A stretch of 32,404 nucleotides of DNA, taken from the IMG/VR virus record IMGVR_UViG_3300028283_000022, positions 1 to 32,404 of that record, one strand, 5' to 3'. Below, piece by piece: positions 1 to 7,457 of the stretch (positions within the stretch are counted from its first letter, which is position 1; each line of letters starts with the position of its first letter). Source of the DNA: a virus. Under the pieces are notes generated by a model, which saw nothing but the letters and a program-made list of their open reading frames with translations, made no database searches and had not been told where the DNA came from. The position numbers were made by a program, and so were the translations under genes.

Positions 1-446
1 TAGAACTGGAAAAGAACGTGGCACGGTGGTAGTGCCATCTTGTCTAAATCCCCAACGTTCCATGCGCTAACGATGATCCTGCGTGAGTTTGGGTCTGTTT
101 TAATAAGGCGTATAGCCTCTTCTATCTGGTCAATATTCCCAGATGGGCACTCCCAATCCCTCCACTGCTTACCATAGATTTTACCTAAATCGCCGTCCTT
201 GTCTGCCCATGCGTCCCATATCTTGCATCCAAGCGTTTTAGCGTTAGTCTCGCCACGCAAAAACCACAGTAGCTCCTTAACTACTGCGCTGGTGTTGACC
301 TTCTTAGTAGTAACCAGTGGGAATCCTTTGGCGAGATTAAAACGAAGCTGTGCACCAAAGATTGATTTTGTTCCAGTGCCCGTACGATCTTCCCTCGTTT
401 CCCCGTTCTCCAAGATGTTACTAAGCAGATCAAGATAGTTCTTCAC
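1..446 (-). CDS. thyA: Thymidylate synthase ThyA, partial (C-terminus beyond window)
   Basis: Translating the minus strand from a GTG at 446 gives about 148 residues of classical ThyA: KNYLDLL, then the DRTGTGT phosphate-binding segment, [21 protein letters not shown] and the active-site PPCH close to the window edge, where Cys is the catalytic nucleophile. ThyA methylates dUMP to dTMP using methylene-tetrahydrofolate. The family is about 264 residues long, so roughly 115 residues lie outside the window. The GTG start overlaps the TAG stop of the upstream mazG-like gene by one base, so the two are translationally coupled. It is the last visible gene of the tmk - korA-like - mazG-like - thyA string. 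The identification is very secure because motif order and spacing match the family throughout. Confidence 0.95.
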   Translation of the reverse strand, partial: MKNYLDLLSNILENGETREDRTGTGTKSIFGAQLRFNLAKGFPLVTTKKVNTSAVVKELLWFLRGETNAKTLGCKIWDAWADKDGDLGKIYGKQWRDWECPSGNIDQIEEAIRLIKTDPNSRRIIVSAWNVGDLDKMALPPCHVLFQF

Positions 447-994
447 TAGCGAATATCCCCATCACCACCCAACGTACCACGGGATTTCCGACCAGACAGC
501 TTTTCCATGTTTGCAGTAATCACTTGCTCTGGGTCTAATCCAATGGAACTACATAGTTTTATCAACACATCAAATACGTCGCCGATCTCGTGCTGCGCGG
601 CCTCTTTTTTTGTTTCGTTTCCGAGGTCGTCACATACCCAGTTAACACGCTTAACAACGTCCCCGACTTCGTTCGATAATAAAAAAGCAATTTGCATTAG
701 CTCAATCGTAGAACTAACGCGAGCACCCACGGAAAGCAGCATGCCAGAAACAAACCCAAGCGCGTCTTGAAGCCTAACCGCATACCAAAACACGTCTCCT
801 AGTTCCGCGCCAATTTTTAATCGCTTCTCCGCGCCATCGCCATCCCTGTAGAGCTTCTTGATTTTGTTAGCCACTTCTCCTGATTCTCCAGCCAAACCTA
901 ACGAAAGGTACATCAGCTCGTTTGTCGAGCCTGTGTTGGCTTCTGGGTAAATGGCGGTAGTACGGGTAAAGGCTTGGTATTCTTTCATGCTCAT
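446..994 (-). CDS. MazG-like nucleotide pyrophosphohydrolase with two tandem MazG-type helical cores
   Basis: This 182-aa protein matches the MazG / all-alpha NTP pyrophosphohydrolase superfamily, which hydrolyses NTPs or dNTPs to NMP and PPi and is common in phages. The Mg-binding signature is present as E37xxE40 with E64xxD67. A second, weaker copy, E109xxD112 with E136xxD139, follows after residues 81-108. A phage MazG is usually a single core of about 100 residues, so this looks like an internal duplication, and the C-terminal segment (LDPEQV...[16 protein letters not shown]) resembles the usual tail that follows the first core. ATGA overlaps the korA-like gene upstream, and its stop overlaps the thyA start. 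Next to thyA and tmk it probably edits the nucleotide pool. An alarmone-lowering role, as proposed for other MazG proteins, cannot be judged from sequence. Confidence 0.85.
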   Translation of the reverse strand: MSMKEYQAFTRTTAIYPEANTGSTNELMYLSLGLAGESGEVANKIKKLYRDGDGAEKRLKIGAELGDVFWYAVRLQDALGFVSGMLLSVGARVSSTIELMQIAFLLSNEVGDVVKRVNWVCDDLGNETKKEAAQHEIGDVFDVLIKLCSSIGLDPEQVITANMEKLSGRKSRGTLGGDGDIR

Positions 995-1290
995 ACGGAA
1001 TCTCCTTTCATTTTTTGTTGTTCGCTTTGCGCAAGGCTTAAAATAGCCTCTTTACCCGCTGGCGTGGCTCTAACTGTCACACATTCCCAAGACTGGGGGA
1101 TATTATTCAATTCTTTGTACTTGCTAGAGAACCGTCTCACTAATGAGATAAGTGTTTTTGCCGTGGTTCCAGTTTTCTCGGCAACGTTAACCTGCCTCTC
1201 TCCGAGCATTAACATCCTATACAAAGCCACTTTCGATTTCGGCATAATTTCCATTTGATCCGTCACTTCGTTAAATTCTGCTTCGGTCAC
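991..1290 (-). CDS. KorA/TrfB-type transcriptional repressor
   Basis: A 99-aa protein whose layout matches plasmid KorA (TrfB family): an opening of the TEAEF type, a helix-turn-helix around residues 27-50 (ERQVNVAEKTGTTAKTLISLVRRF), then a segment IPQSWECVTVRATPAGKEAIL corresponding to the KorA stretch LPEGYARVTAVLPEHQA. Plasmid KorA represses replication and partition operons by binding short palindromes. The start is GTG, one base after the tmk stop, and its end overlaps the mazG-like start by ATGA. A KorA-type protein inside a nucleotide-metabolism operon of a phage-like element suggests autoregulation of the operon or a phage-plasmid lifestyle; that part is inference. Similarity was judged by eye and the family is moderately sure. 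Confidence 0.72.
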   Translation of the reverse strand: MTEAEFNEVTDQMEIMPKSKVALYRMLMLGERQVNVAEKTGTTAKTLISLVRRFSSKYKELNNIPQSWECVTVRATPAGKEAILSLAQSEQQKMKGDSV

Positions 1291-1291
1291 T

Positions 1292-1906
1292 CTAATACCC
1301 TCCGTTAATTCTAAATACTGGCTTAGTTAACCACCCATCAAACAGATATTTATTATAGCCCTTAATCACACTCTCGAAAAACTCATGGCCATTGGATTCA
1401 ATCGCGTCCACTTCCCCGCGATTCTTAACCCTCTCCATCGCAGTTGATATCGGAACGTCTAAAAAGATTGTGGCGTCAGGCTCGACGTGTCCTATTTTAG
1501 CAATCTCAACTTCACGAATCCAGTCCCAACATACTCCGAAACCACTACCCTGATACGCATACGTTGATGCGGTGAAGCGATCACACAAAACATGTTTCCC
1601 TGTTTCAATCGCAGGTAAGATTATATTTTCAAGCAATCCTCTTCTAGCATCAAATAACAACTCCACTGCCAATTTCGCGTCCTTTCTCTTCCGTAACTTG
1701 TGCTTTAAGAGAGCACGTAGTATCTCCCCGGGTGGATCATTAGCAACCAGTACTTCTTTACCCTGCCACGTTAGCTCGTTTTTCATTCTATTGAGTAGAG
1801 TTGTTTTACCTGAACCATCAATCCCTTCTACTACAATGAACCTGTTTTCAACGTTCAACTCCAAAAACTCTGGGCTATAACCAACCATTGAAATATGCGT
1901 CGACAT
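1292..1906 (-). CDS. tmk: Thymidylate (dTMP) kinase
   Basis: A 204-aa P-loop kinase phosphorylating dTMP to dTDP. Visible motifs: Walker A GIDGSGKTT near residues 29-37 after FIVVE, the DRFTASTYAYQG segment (the DRY-type motif with the TMP-binding AYQG), and TIFLDVP in the core strand. The usual EPGGT segment reads DPPGE, so the protein is divergent but of normal length (about 200-215 aa). The ATG at 1906 is preceded by AGGA seven bases upstream. It is the first gene of the minus-strand set tmk > korA-like > mazG-like > thyA and faces the plus-strand virion/lysis genes across about 80 bases that must hold both promoters. Together with thyA it completes a route from dUMP to dTDP. Confidence 0.9.
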   Translation of the reverse strand: MSTHISMVGYSPEFLELNVENRFIVVEGIDGSGKTTLLNRMKNELTWQGKEVLVANDPPGEILRALLKHKLRKRKDAKLAVELLFDARRGLLENIILPAIETGKHVLCDRFTASTYAYQGSGFGVCWDWIREVEIAKIGHVEPDATIFLDVPISTAMERVKNRGEVDAIESNGHEFFESVIKGYNKYLFDGWLTKPVFRINGGY

Positions 1907-1988
1907 TATGAAATCCTAGCAAAACTTGTTTCTATTGCAACCCATTTTTATCGTGTCAAAATTAGCGCGTTGATCAAAGAAGGTAATT

Positions 1989-2663
1989 ATGACACTTTCG
2001 CTTGCCGAATTGCAAACTCAATTTACAGTAAGCCTGTCTGGCACCACAGATCAAAAGCTGCAAACTCTTGCCAATGCGGTTAATGATGCAGAGTCAAAAC
2101 TTGCTCGGCTTGATGATGTTTTAGCTACTGACACTTATCTATCATCTCTGTTTTTTGAGAGTGTACTTTTAATTAGCAGGCTAAACGCTGCAAGCACAAA
2201 CACGATTACCGCTCTTAACACGATTATCGCGTCGCTCAATAACTCTTCAATTGTTTATAGCAAGAAAATTAGCATCACAGACGCAAGTGGTATTTACTCA
2301 TTTCTATATGCAGACAACAGTATTAGTTCGGGTAATTATTTTGTTTCTGCCGTCCCCTTTGGTAACAACTCGTTTTCCGCAACCATAACAAACCAAACAA
2401 CGTCAGGCTTTCATATCGAAATCAAGAGCCAAGGCGTGCATTTCGTTCCGCAGCCCGTAAATTGCGGGTCTGGTAATACCGTAATCGTTGTTCTCACAAT
2501 CACAAAAGATAGAGAAACGCTTGATGCCGTTGCTTATTTGGACAGCATCTGGGACGGACTGCTGTTGTTTAATGGTGAAAAAGAATGGCTCGGGTATTTG
2601 CCAGCGCATTTCGATTGGGATAACACCGAAACTTGGGAGAGCAATAAAACATGGTCTTTTTGA
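1989..2663 (+). CDS. Putative virion/tail-associated protein (unknown)
   Basis: A 224-aa protein that I do not recognise. It starts at an ATG preceded by AAGAAGG at good spacing. The N-terminal half (to about residue 95) is helical and Ala/Leu/Asn-rich; the C-terminal half is Ser/Asn/Thr-rich and beta-like (for example NYFVSAVPFGNNSFSATITNQTTSGFHIEI), ending in a Trp-rich tail (FDWDNTETWESNKTWSF). This composition resembles distal phage tail or fibre-attachment proteins. It opens the plus-strand set and sits ten bases before a second virion-like gene that leads into endolysin and holin. Assignment to the virion rests on composition and position only. Confidence 0.6.
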   Translation: MTLSLAELQTQFTVSLSGTTDQKLQTLANAVNDAESKLARLDDVLATDTYLSSLFFESVLLISRLNAASTNTITALNTIIASLNNSSIVYSKKISITDASGIYSFLYADNSISSGNYFVSAVPFGNNSFSATITNQTTSGFHIEIKSQGVHFVPQPVNCGSGNTVIVVLTITKDRETLDAVAYLDSIWDGLLLFNGEKEWLGYLPAHFDWDNTETWESNKTWSF

Positions 2664-2673
2664 GGTATAAAAT

Positions 2674-3186
2674 ATGACTATAACAGTAACTGCGTCATCT
2701 ATTTGGGATGACGCTGTAGCACCTGCAATGACTGACCCTGTGAGCCGTACTGTCTTTTATCCTGTCGTGCAGAAGTTAGCAAACAGGGATAAGTACCTGT
2801 ACGATCAATTAACAAGCATGCAATTAACAGTGTCTGGTTTCCAGACTAATTATGCAAACGCTTTAAGCACGGCACAAACGCAGCTCGCAACAGCACAAAG
2901 CAATCTCGCAATAGCTAACGCAGAACTTGCCGCAAAGAACACTCAAATACTGAACTTGCAGGGTAACGTAAATCTTGTAAATTTAGCGAGTACCAGCGCG
3001 TCATATACGATTGACGGTACTCACTACGTGATACTTTCTCCCAGCACTCTCTTTGATTTTAAGAATAATGCAGCTAGAAACCGAATATTCAATGGCAAGA
3101 TAGAAAAAGTTTTCGTGCTGAATTACGGTCTATCTCAAGTAGAAGTTGTTGCTCTAATGAGTAATCCTTATTATGCACACAGCTAA
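2674..3186 (+). CDS. Putative virion protein with coiled coil (unknown)
   Basis: A 170-aa protein starting eleven bases after the previous stop, with the ribosome site GAGG before TATAAAATG. Residues about 55-95 form an Ala/Gln/Leu-rich coiled-coil stretch (ANALSTAQTQLATAQSNLAIANAELAAKN), followed by a compact domain with the segments SYTIDGTHYVILSP and NAARNRIFNGKIEKVFVLNYG. No family was recognised. The coiled coil and the place next to the lysis cassette suit a trimeric fibre, tail chaperone-like or virion accessory protein. Its last codons overlap the start of the endolysin gene by 14 bases, suggesting translational coupling. Confidence 0.62.
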   Translation: MTITVTASSIWDDAVAPAMTDPVSRTVFYPVVQKLANRDKYLYDQLTSMQLTVSGFQTNYANALSTAQTQLATAQSNLAIANAELAAKNTQILNLQGNVNLVNLASTSASYTIDGTHYVILSPSTLFDFKNNAARNRIFNGKIEKVFVLNYGLSQVEVVALMSNPYYAHS

Positions 3187-3799
3187 CACACTGGTAAGCA
3201 TTGTTTCAAAAGAGCTATATCAAGTACGAGAGAACCCACCCAAACTCTCGGATTCTGATTTTGCAATAGCAGCAGATTCTATTGGATGTGATATTGCATC
3301 AATTAAAGCTGTTGCGGAAGTCGAGTCTAACGGTGGTGGCTTTAGCAAGACTGGTCTACCCCGTATTCTTTTCGAAGCGCACCACTTTTCGCGGTACACG
3401 AAAGGAATATACGACGCTACCCACGCAAATATTTCCTCGCGCATCTGGAATCGCGAATTGTACAAGGTTGGGGATGCAGAGTACGACAGATTACTAAAAG
3501 CTGTTTCATTGGATAGGCTTGCAGCTTTGAAATCGGCATCGTGGGGCATGTTCCAGATAATGGGTTCTAATTACTCTACATCTGGATTCAAGAACGTTGA
3601 GGCATTTGTAGAGGCTATGTTTGAAAGTGAAGGAAAGCATTTAGATGCAGCGGTAAACTTTATCAAGTCAATCGGTGCGGCAGATGCCCTGAAGCGTAAA
3701 AACTGGGATTCTTTTGCACTGAAATACAACGGGTCTGGCTACTCAGTAAATAATTATCACAACAAACTAAGAAACGCTTATTACCGCATAAAGGGATGA
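3173..3799 (+). CDS. Endolysin, N-acetylmuramidase of the DUF3380 family
   Basis: A 208-aa phage lysozyme-like protein. From about residue 36 it follows the DUF3380 (N-acetylmuramidase) pattern: IASIKAVAEVESNGGGF with the candidate catalytic Glu49 or Glu51, PRILFEAHHFSRYT, LDRLAALKSASWGMFQIMGSNY, and a C-terminal WDSFALKYNGSGY repeat-like block. Enzymes of this family cleave the glycan backbone of peptidoglycan and serve as endolysins of Gram-negative phages. There is no N-terminal signal or SAR helix, so release should depend on a holin. It overlaps the gene before and is followed at once by two small membrane-protein genes, the expected lysis cassette. The N-terminal 35 residues (ENPPKLSDSDFAIAAD) correspond to the short lead-in common in this family. 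Confidence 0.9.
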   Translation: MHTANTLVSIVSKELYQVRENPPKLSDSDFAIAADSIGCDIASIKAVAEVESNGGGFSKTGLPRILFEAHHFSRYTKGIYDATHANISSRIWNRELYKVGDAEYDRLLKAVSLDRLAALKSASWGMFQIMGSNYSTSGFKNVEAFVEAMFESEGKHLDAAVNFIKSIGAADALKRKNWDSFALKYNGSGYSVNNYHNKLRNAYYRIKG

Positions 3800-3801
3800 T
3801 T

Positions 3802-4140
3802 ATGAACGACGCGAAACATGACACCAAACATACTGAAACTTGCGACTCTAGCAAAACGTGTTTGTATCACGTAGATATTGCGGTAGACATACGAGAAATC
3901 ATTACAAGGCAAGATTACTTAATAGAGAAGCTCTCAGATTTTAAGCTCGAAGTAAGCAGAGGTATTACAGACTTAACAGCAGTTATTACTTCACACGATC
4001 ACCGAATAACAACTCTTGAAAATGAAGTGACTTTTTGGCGCAAGTCTTCAGAGCGTCGCTTTGCAATTCTAATAATCGTAATGCCTTTTATCGCCGGTAT
4101 AATTGCAATTATTCACGAACTATTACAAAAGCTTCACTAA
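3802..4140 (+). CDS. Small membrane protein of the lysis cassette (XhlA/holin-accessory-like)
   Basis: A 112-aa protein with a soluble, partly coiled-coil N-terminal region (residues 25-80, VDIREIITRQDYLIEKL and HDHRITTLENEV) and one membrane helix near the C-terminus at about 87-106 (FAILIIVMPFIAGIIAIIHE), preceded by basic KSSERR. This layout recalls XhlA-type haemolysin/holin-associated proteins. I chose the ATG at 3802 because AAGGG lies six bases upstream; an ATG at 3796 overlapping the endolysin stop is the alternative. It sits between the endolysin and a short hydrophobic protein, so a role in lysis is likely, but which of the two is the pore-former cannot be decided. Confidence 0.7.
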   Translation: MNDAKHDTKHTETCDSSKTCLYHVDIAVDIREIITRQDYLIEKLSDFKLEVSRGITDLTAVITSHDHRITTLENEVTFWRKSSERRFAILIIVMPFIAGIIAIIHELLQKLH

Positions 4141-4142
4141 CT

Positions 4143-4304
4143 ATGAACCTACACACAGACATATTTGAAGCACTACAAGACCCGTCCACGTGGGCGTCAA
4201 TTTCTGGAGTCATTGCCGGTGCAAACATGGATACGCCTTACGCTTGGTTGATTGTTCTTGCGGGTATCATAGGCGTCATTATGAAGTGGGAGCCAAAAAA
4301 ATAG
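4143..4304 (+). CDS. Small holin-like membrane protein
   Basis: A 53-aa protein starting two bases after the previous stop. It has two hydrophobic stretches, a short one at about 17-27 (WASISGVIAGA) and a clear helix at about 33-47 (YAWLIVLAGIIGVIMKW), and a basic end WEPKK. The size, charge layout and position last in the lysis cassette fit a small holin or holin-like protein letting the endolysin cross the inner membrane. The reading frame is open further upstream inside the preceding gene, but that part is a shadow. Its TAG stop is the first part of the terminator hairpin, so the plus-strand unit ends here. Confidence 0.66.
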   Translation: MNLHTDIFEALQDPSTWASISGVIAGANMDTPYAWLIVLAGIIGVIMKWEPKK

Positions 4305-4324
4305 CCCCAGACCTCGGGGCTTTT
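4303..4324. terminator. Bidirectional intrinsic terminator between convergent operons
   Basis: A six-pair stem AGCCCC / GGGGCT with a seven-base loop, followed on the plus strand by TTTT and on the minus strand by a run of T (the plus strand shows AAAAAA at 4295-4300). It lies exactly between the end of the plus-strand lysis genes and the end of the 11-kb minus-strand operon, so it can stop both. Confidence 0.85.
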
Positions 4325-4342
4325 GGTGGTTGTTGGTACGCG

Positions 4343-4873
4343 CTAGTAGTACACGCTTGAGTCCTCAAGGTTAACGTTCTTTAGCCTGATCTTGAGTTCC
4401 ATCGGAGTCGTCCATGCTCCGTTTGCGTCGTACCAGTATCCCCTCCCGTTGTGGTACGTAATCTCTCCCTCCATCACAAAACGCTTCATTACCAGTGCCG
4501 TTATCCAGAATAGCTCAATAGCCTTGTTCACTGGATTTTCTGGGTTGTTTCTGTCAAAGTGGCAGTACTGATCGGGAGTACAATCTTGGATAGTGAGCAG
4601 CGATCGGATATGCCTCCTGACGTTCTCACCTCCGAACAAATCACGCTTTAGCGTGTCGTGCGGAAGGCTAATAGATGACATGTAAGACACGTAGATTGAC
4701 TCGCAAATAATCTCTACTTCTCGAATTGTCAGGTTTGAAAACAGCTCCTCGCTGCCAAAAATCTCTTTGCACTTGTTCCAGCCAGACCATAAATCAAAGA
4801 ACTTCGGGTTGTTCTGGATGTACGAGGCGTGGAACTTATTAATCTGCTCAAAAACGTATTGTAGTGTATTCAT
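4343..4873 (-). CDS. Hypothetical protein, last gene of the replication/packaging operon
   Basis: A 176-aa soluble protein with no family I recognise. The ATG at 4873 follows GAGG seven bases upstream. Features: aromatic-rich N-terminus (YVFEQINKFHASYIQNNPKFFDLWSGW), a helical middle, and a C-terminal block with GRGYWYDANGAWTTPMELKIRLKN that looks like a small beta domain. It ends 19 bases from the bidirectional terminator. It lies 45 bases after the preceding gene, a larger gap than elsewhere in this operon. Function unknown. Confidence 0.7.
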   Translation of the reverse strand: MNTLQYVFEQINKFHASYIQNNPKFFDLWSGWNKCKEIFGSEELFSNLTIREVEIICESIYVSYMSSISLPHDTLKRDLFGGENVRRHIRSLLTIQDCTPDQYCHFDRNNPENPVNKAIELFWITALVMKRFVMEGEITYHNGRGYWYDANGAWTTPMELKIRLKNVNLEDSSVYY

Positions 4874-4917
4874 GTATACCTCGTGGAAAAGGACGAGTTT
4901 CCCCGTCCCGTTGGCTT

Positions 4918-5205
4918 CTAGTCTGCGTACTTCGCGTAGTACTTCTTTTCGTTTCTAAAGCCGACAGACTGCGCAAACTTCTCAATGCAAGTCTGAATCT
5001 GTCGGAACGCATCATACTGCGCGTCACAATCGCACACATCCAGTACTTCTTGCGTTATGCCATCAAGTACGCTCACTCGCGGCTTGTAAAAATCGATTCC
5101 GTCATCGCTGGAAAACGTGTTAGTATAATCTGCAACTGAAAACGAAACGTATAACACAGCGTCTTTTACTTCGTGGCTGATAATCTTCACTTGTTCGCAG
5201 TTCAT
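4918..5205 (-). CDS. Hypothetical small protein
   Basis: A 95-aa acidic protein (MNCEQVKIISHEVKDAVLYV...). I start it at the ATG at 5205 because AGAGGG lies just upstream; the frame stays open to a TTG at 5232 that has no good ribosome site and would place that motif inside the coding region. It contains a Cys-Asp pair motif (VLDVCDCDAQYDAF) and a basic C-terminus (NEKKYYAKYAD). No family was recognised. About 80 bases upstream lies a degenerate copy of the TATCTCT-AA-AGAGATA palindrome, so this gene may have its own regulated promoter. Confidence 0.65.
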   Translation of the reverse strand: MNCEQVKIISHEVKDAVLYVSFSVADYTNTFSSDDGIDFYKPRVSVLDGITQEVLDVCDCDAQYDAFRQIQTCIEKFAQSVGFRNEKKYYAKYAD

Positions 5206-5283
5206 TTCCGTACCCTCTGTTGGTGTTTTCAAGTGCGTTCACTTGATAAAGAACAGTCTACAGATTATTTTTATTATGTTGTA

Positions 5284-5299
5284 TATCTCTAAAGGGGTA
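5284..5299. promoter_or_regulatory. Degenerate operator-like palindrome upstream of the 5205 gene
   Basis: TATCTCTAAAGGGGTA here matches the perfect palindrome at 30378-30393 except for two bases in the right arm, and the flanking bases (TGTATA before the left arm) also agree. Both copies lie upstream of minus-strand genes. The stretch 5206-5486 carries no supported gene; besides this site it holds a start-less open frame at 5341-5469 (minus) that may be gene debris. Confidence 0.5.
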
Positions 5300-5486
5300 T
5301 TAGATATTTTCAAATAATGTAACTTTGTACGAGAGAAGAACTACGCTATCACATGAGAACCTCGCCACTCTTTGGCTTCCCGCTGATTGTTGCACTTGTA
5401 AATTCCAGACTCTGCTTCCGCTTCCGCGTGCCAAAGAAGCTTTTCTAGTCTATCTACACGGTGTGGGCTTTAGGCTCAATCCAAGA

Positions 5487-5735
5487 TCAGATCACATGGC
5501 GCAACAAAGAATAAGGACACTTGTTCAGCATTTCGCCAAGTTTTTCAAATATCAGATCAACAGTTTCAGGATAGTCTGGTGCAGACGTGTCCATGGGGAA
5601 CACTAGCTGACGTCGTGGAAAATCTGGATGCCGCATCACATAAAGCTGATCATATAATCCAGCTTCCAGTAATTCCCAGCCCAGCGATCTTAAGAAATCG
5701 CAAAGAACAACAGGCGAAAGGTTACTCTGAAACAA
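5487..5735 (-). CDS. Hypothetical small protein
   Basis: An 82-aa protein opening at a TTG directly after the ssb stop; no ATG or GTG is available nearby. The sequence is protein-like and conserved-looking: LCDFLRSLGWELLEAG, then RRQLVFPMDTSAPDYPETVDLIFEKLGEM. This pattern (a 'GW' helix, an arginine-started LVFP-D strand, then PDY-ETV helix) reminds me of uncharacterised bacterial proteins that are usually longer, so the gene may be cut short at its 3' end. Downstream, 5341-5469 keeps an open, charged frame without a start codon that could be the lost remainder. Function unknown. Confidence 0.55.
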   Translation of the reverse strand: MFQSNLSPVVLCDFLRSLGWELLEAGLYDQLYVMRHPDFPRRQLVFPMDTSAPDYPETVDLIFEKLGEMLNKCPYSLLRHVI

Positions 5736-6137
5736 CTAGAACGGCACTACGCTTTCTTCACTTTCTACTAGTACTGGCCTAGCATATGATCCGCGATGAT
5801 ACTGTTCTTGCAGGTCACCTACGCGCTGATTAACGCCGTCGCAAATTAGTTGCCAGAAGCTGCCAACCACTTCCGTTGTTTTCTTGTCCTTGAAATTGCT
5901 AGTCTTAATCTTGCCTTCCGAGTACACCACACACCCAACCTTAATGACATCCGAAATCTCGGACGCTTGCTTACCGAAAAATACGAAGTTGTGTAGTTCC
6001 TCGGATTCCTTTTTGTCTTTTGTTTCATCAGTAGTGGCTACGGTGAACCTGATTATCTCCAAACCTCCTTTCGTTAGCTCTAGCTTTGGTTCTGACTTCA
6101 CCTTTCCAATCACTGACAGCTTATTTAGACTGCGCAT
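5736..6137 (-). CDS. ssb: Single-stranded DNA-binding protein
   Basis: A 133-aa OB-fold SSB. It starts with LNKLSVIGKVKSEPKLELTKGG, has IIRFTVATTDE, the strand LHNFVFFGKQASEI typical of the family (W/F-h-x-V-x-x-F-G), a YSEGKI strand, and ends in the acidic tip SEESVVPF that matches the partner-binding tail (DDDIPF in E. coli). The protein coats single-stranded DNA and recruits helicase, primase and recombination proteins. It lies 12 bases after dnaB in the same operon, so the two would be made together for phage replication. It is shorter than bacterial SSB (about 170 aa) because the linker is short. Confidence 0.92.
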   Translation of the reverse strand: MRSLNKLSVIGKVKSEPKLELTKGGLEIIRFTVATTDETKDKKESEELHNFVFFGKQASEISDVIKVGCVVYSEGKIKTSNFKDKKTTEVVGSFWQLICDGVNQRVGDLQEQYHRGSYARPVLVESEESVVPF

Positions 6138-6149
6138 GCTATTTGTTTC

Positions 6150-7457
6150 CTATATTATGTTGTCGAATCGTGCACACAATTTCACAAAATCTAGTTTAAT
6201 TGTGCCTGTGGGGCCGTTTCTATGTTTGCCGATAATAATCTCGGCGATACCCTTTTCGTTCGTGTTCTCGTTGTAAACCTCTTCTCGGTAGAGAAATATA
6301 ACCAGGTCTGCATCCTGTTCTATTCCGCCAGAGTCGCGTAAATCAGACAAGATAGGCCGCTTGTCTACCCTTAATTCTAAACTGCGGTTTAACTGCGAAA
6401 GTACGACCACTGGTACTTTTAATTCACGCGCCAATATCTTTAGATCACGTGTGATCGCCGCCACTTGAGTAGCCCTGTTTTCTTTGCCGCTCGTGGGTAT
6501 TAACTGCAAATAGTCAACAATGACAAGGTCAAGCGGAGCGGTTTTCTTTATTCTCTTGCAACGCGCTTTGATATCTGAAACCGTCAAAGTGGGAGAGTCA
6601 TCAACCAATAAGCGCGTCCTCTCTAACCTCATGATTGTTTGTGTAACTTGCTCCCACTCGTCCTTTCTTAAGTTTCCCATTTCGATTAGCTTGTAATAGA
6701 TATGAGACATAGAAGCAATCAATCTAGTTGCTAATTGTTCTACGCTCATTTCCATACTGAACACTAATACTGTTTTATCAGTTCTGGTTACAACGTGTTC
6801 CGCAATCCTCATCGCAAATGCAGTCTTACCCATGGATGGTCGACCAGCCACCACAATCAATTCAGACGGCTGCAACCCCGATGTTATTTTGTCCAGTTCA
6901 AGAAAGCCCGTAGGAATTCCCGTCATTTTCCCACCAGACTTCAACATCTTCTCTGCTTTTTCTATAACCTCGTGCGACACTTCATAGATATTTCTAGCGG
7001 ATTCTGGTTTTTTACCCCGATCTGATATCTCAAAAAGCCTGTTTTCTATTTCACTAATAATCTCTTCTGGCTCCGAAAACGATTTCCCCTTGAATTTTTC
7101 AATAAGATCGGTTGTTAATTGAGACAGTTCACGCAATAGAGAATGTTTTTTTACAATCTCAGCATACGATTTAATGTTCTTTGTTCCCGAAACTTGAGCC
7201 GTTATTTCAGCCAAATATACCAGTCCACCGATTTCTTTTAGCTTATTCCCAAGAACGTCACTAACGGAAATAATATCGATTGGAACGTTCTTAGACGCAA
7301 GCCTAGAAATCGTTTCGAATATCAAACGATTAGAGTAGACATTAAAATCAATTGGAGAAACAATGTCCGCTACTTCACTCCACGCGTCCTCGTCAATCAT
7401 TAGCCCCGCAACTACTGCGCGCTCAGCTTGTATCATTGCTTCTTCAGAGTAAATCAT
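6150..7457 (-). CDS. dnaB: Replicative DNA helicase, DnaB family
   Basis: A 435-aa protein with both DnaB domains: an N-terminal helical domain (AERAVVAGLMIDEDAWSEVADIV, residues 11-33) and a RecA-like C-terminal ATPase with Walker A GRPSMGKT at 205-212, FSMEMS at 233-238, Walker B LVIVDYLQL at 311-319, then SQLNRSLE and LRDSGGIEQDADLVIFLYRE. It unwinds DNA at the fork as a hexamer. Length is close to the family norm of about 450 aa. It starts in an ATGA overlap with the portal gene, a very unusual neighbour. A separate initiator-like and loader-like protein are encoded upstream in the same operon. Confidence 0.95.
   Translation of the reverse strand: MIYSEEAMIQAERAVVAGLMIDEDAWSEVADIVSPIDFNVYSNRLIFETISRLASKNVPIDIISVSDVLGNKLKEIGGLVYLAEITAQVSGTKNIKSYAEIVKKHSLLRELSQLTTDLIEKFKGKSFSEPEEIISEIENRLFEISDRGKKPESARNIYEVSHEVIEKAEKMLKSGGKMTGIPTGFLELDKITSGLQPSELIVVAGRPSMGKTAFAMRIAEHVVTRTDKTVLVFSMEMSVEQLATRLIASMSHIYYKLIEMGNLRKDEWEQVTQTIMRLERTRLLVDDSPTLTVSDIKARCKRIKKTAPLDLVIVDYLQLIPTSGKENRATQVAAITRDLKILARELKVPVVVLSQLNRSLELRVDKRPILSDLRDSGGIEQDADLVIFLYREEVYNENTNEKGIAEIIIGKHRNGPTGTIKLDFVKLCARFDNII

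Noticed and set aside
199-438. Plus-strand open frame of 79 residues
   Set aside because: It lies antisense within thyA, whose sequence is unmistakable.
507-770. Plus-strand frame antisense to the mazG-like gene
   Set aside because: The opposite frame carries conserved MazG motifs; this one shows no domain and no ribosome site.
5400-5480. Possible tRNA in the gap around 5.4 kb
   Set aside because: I could not fold a cloverleaf with a plausible T-arm or anticodon stem on either strand.
5325-5606. Plus-strand 93-residue frame
   Set aside because: Overlaps the better supported minus-strand 82-aa gene, has low-complexity Arg/Leu/Cys content and no ribosome site.
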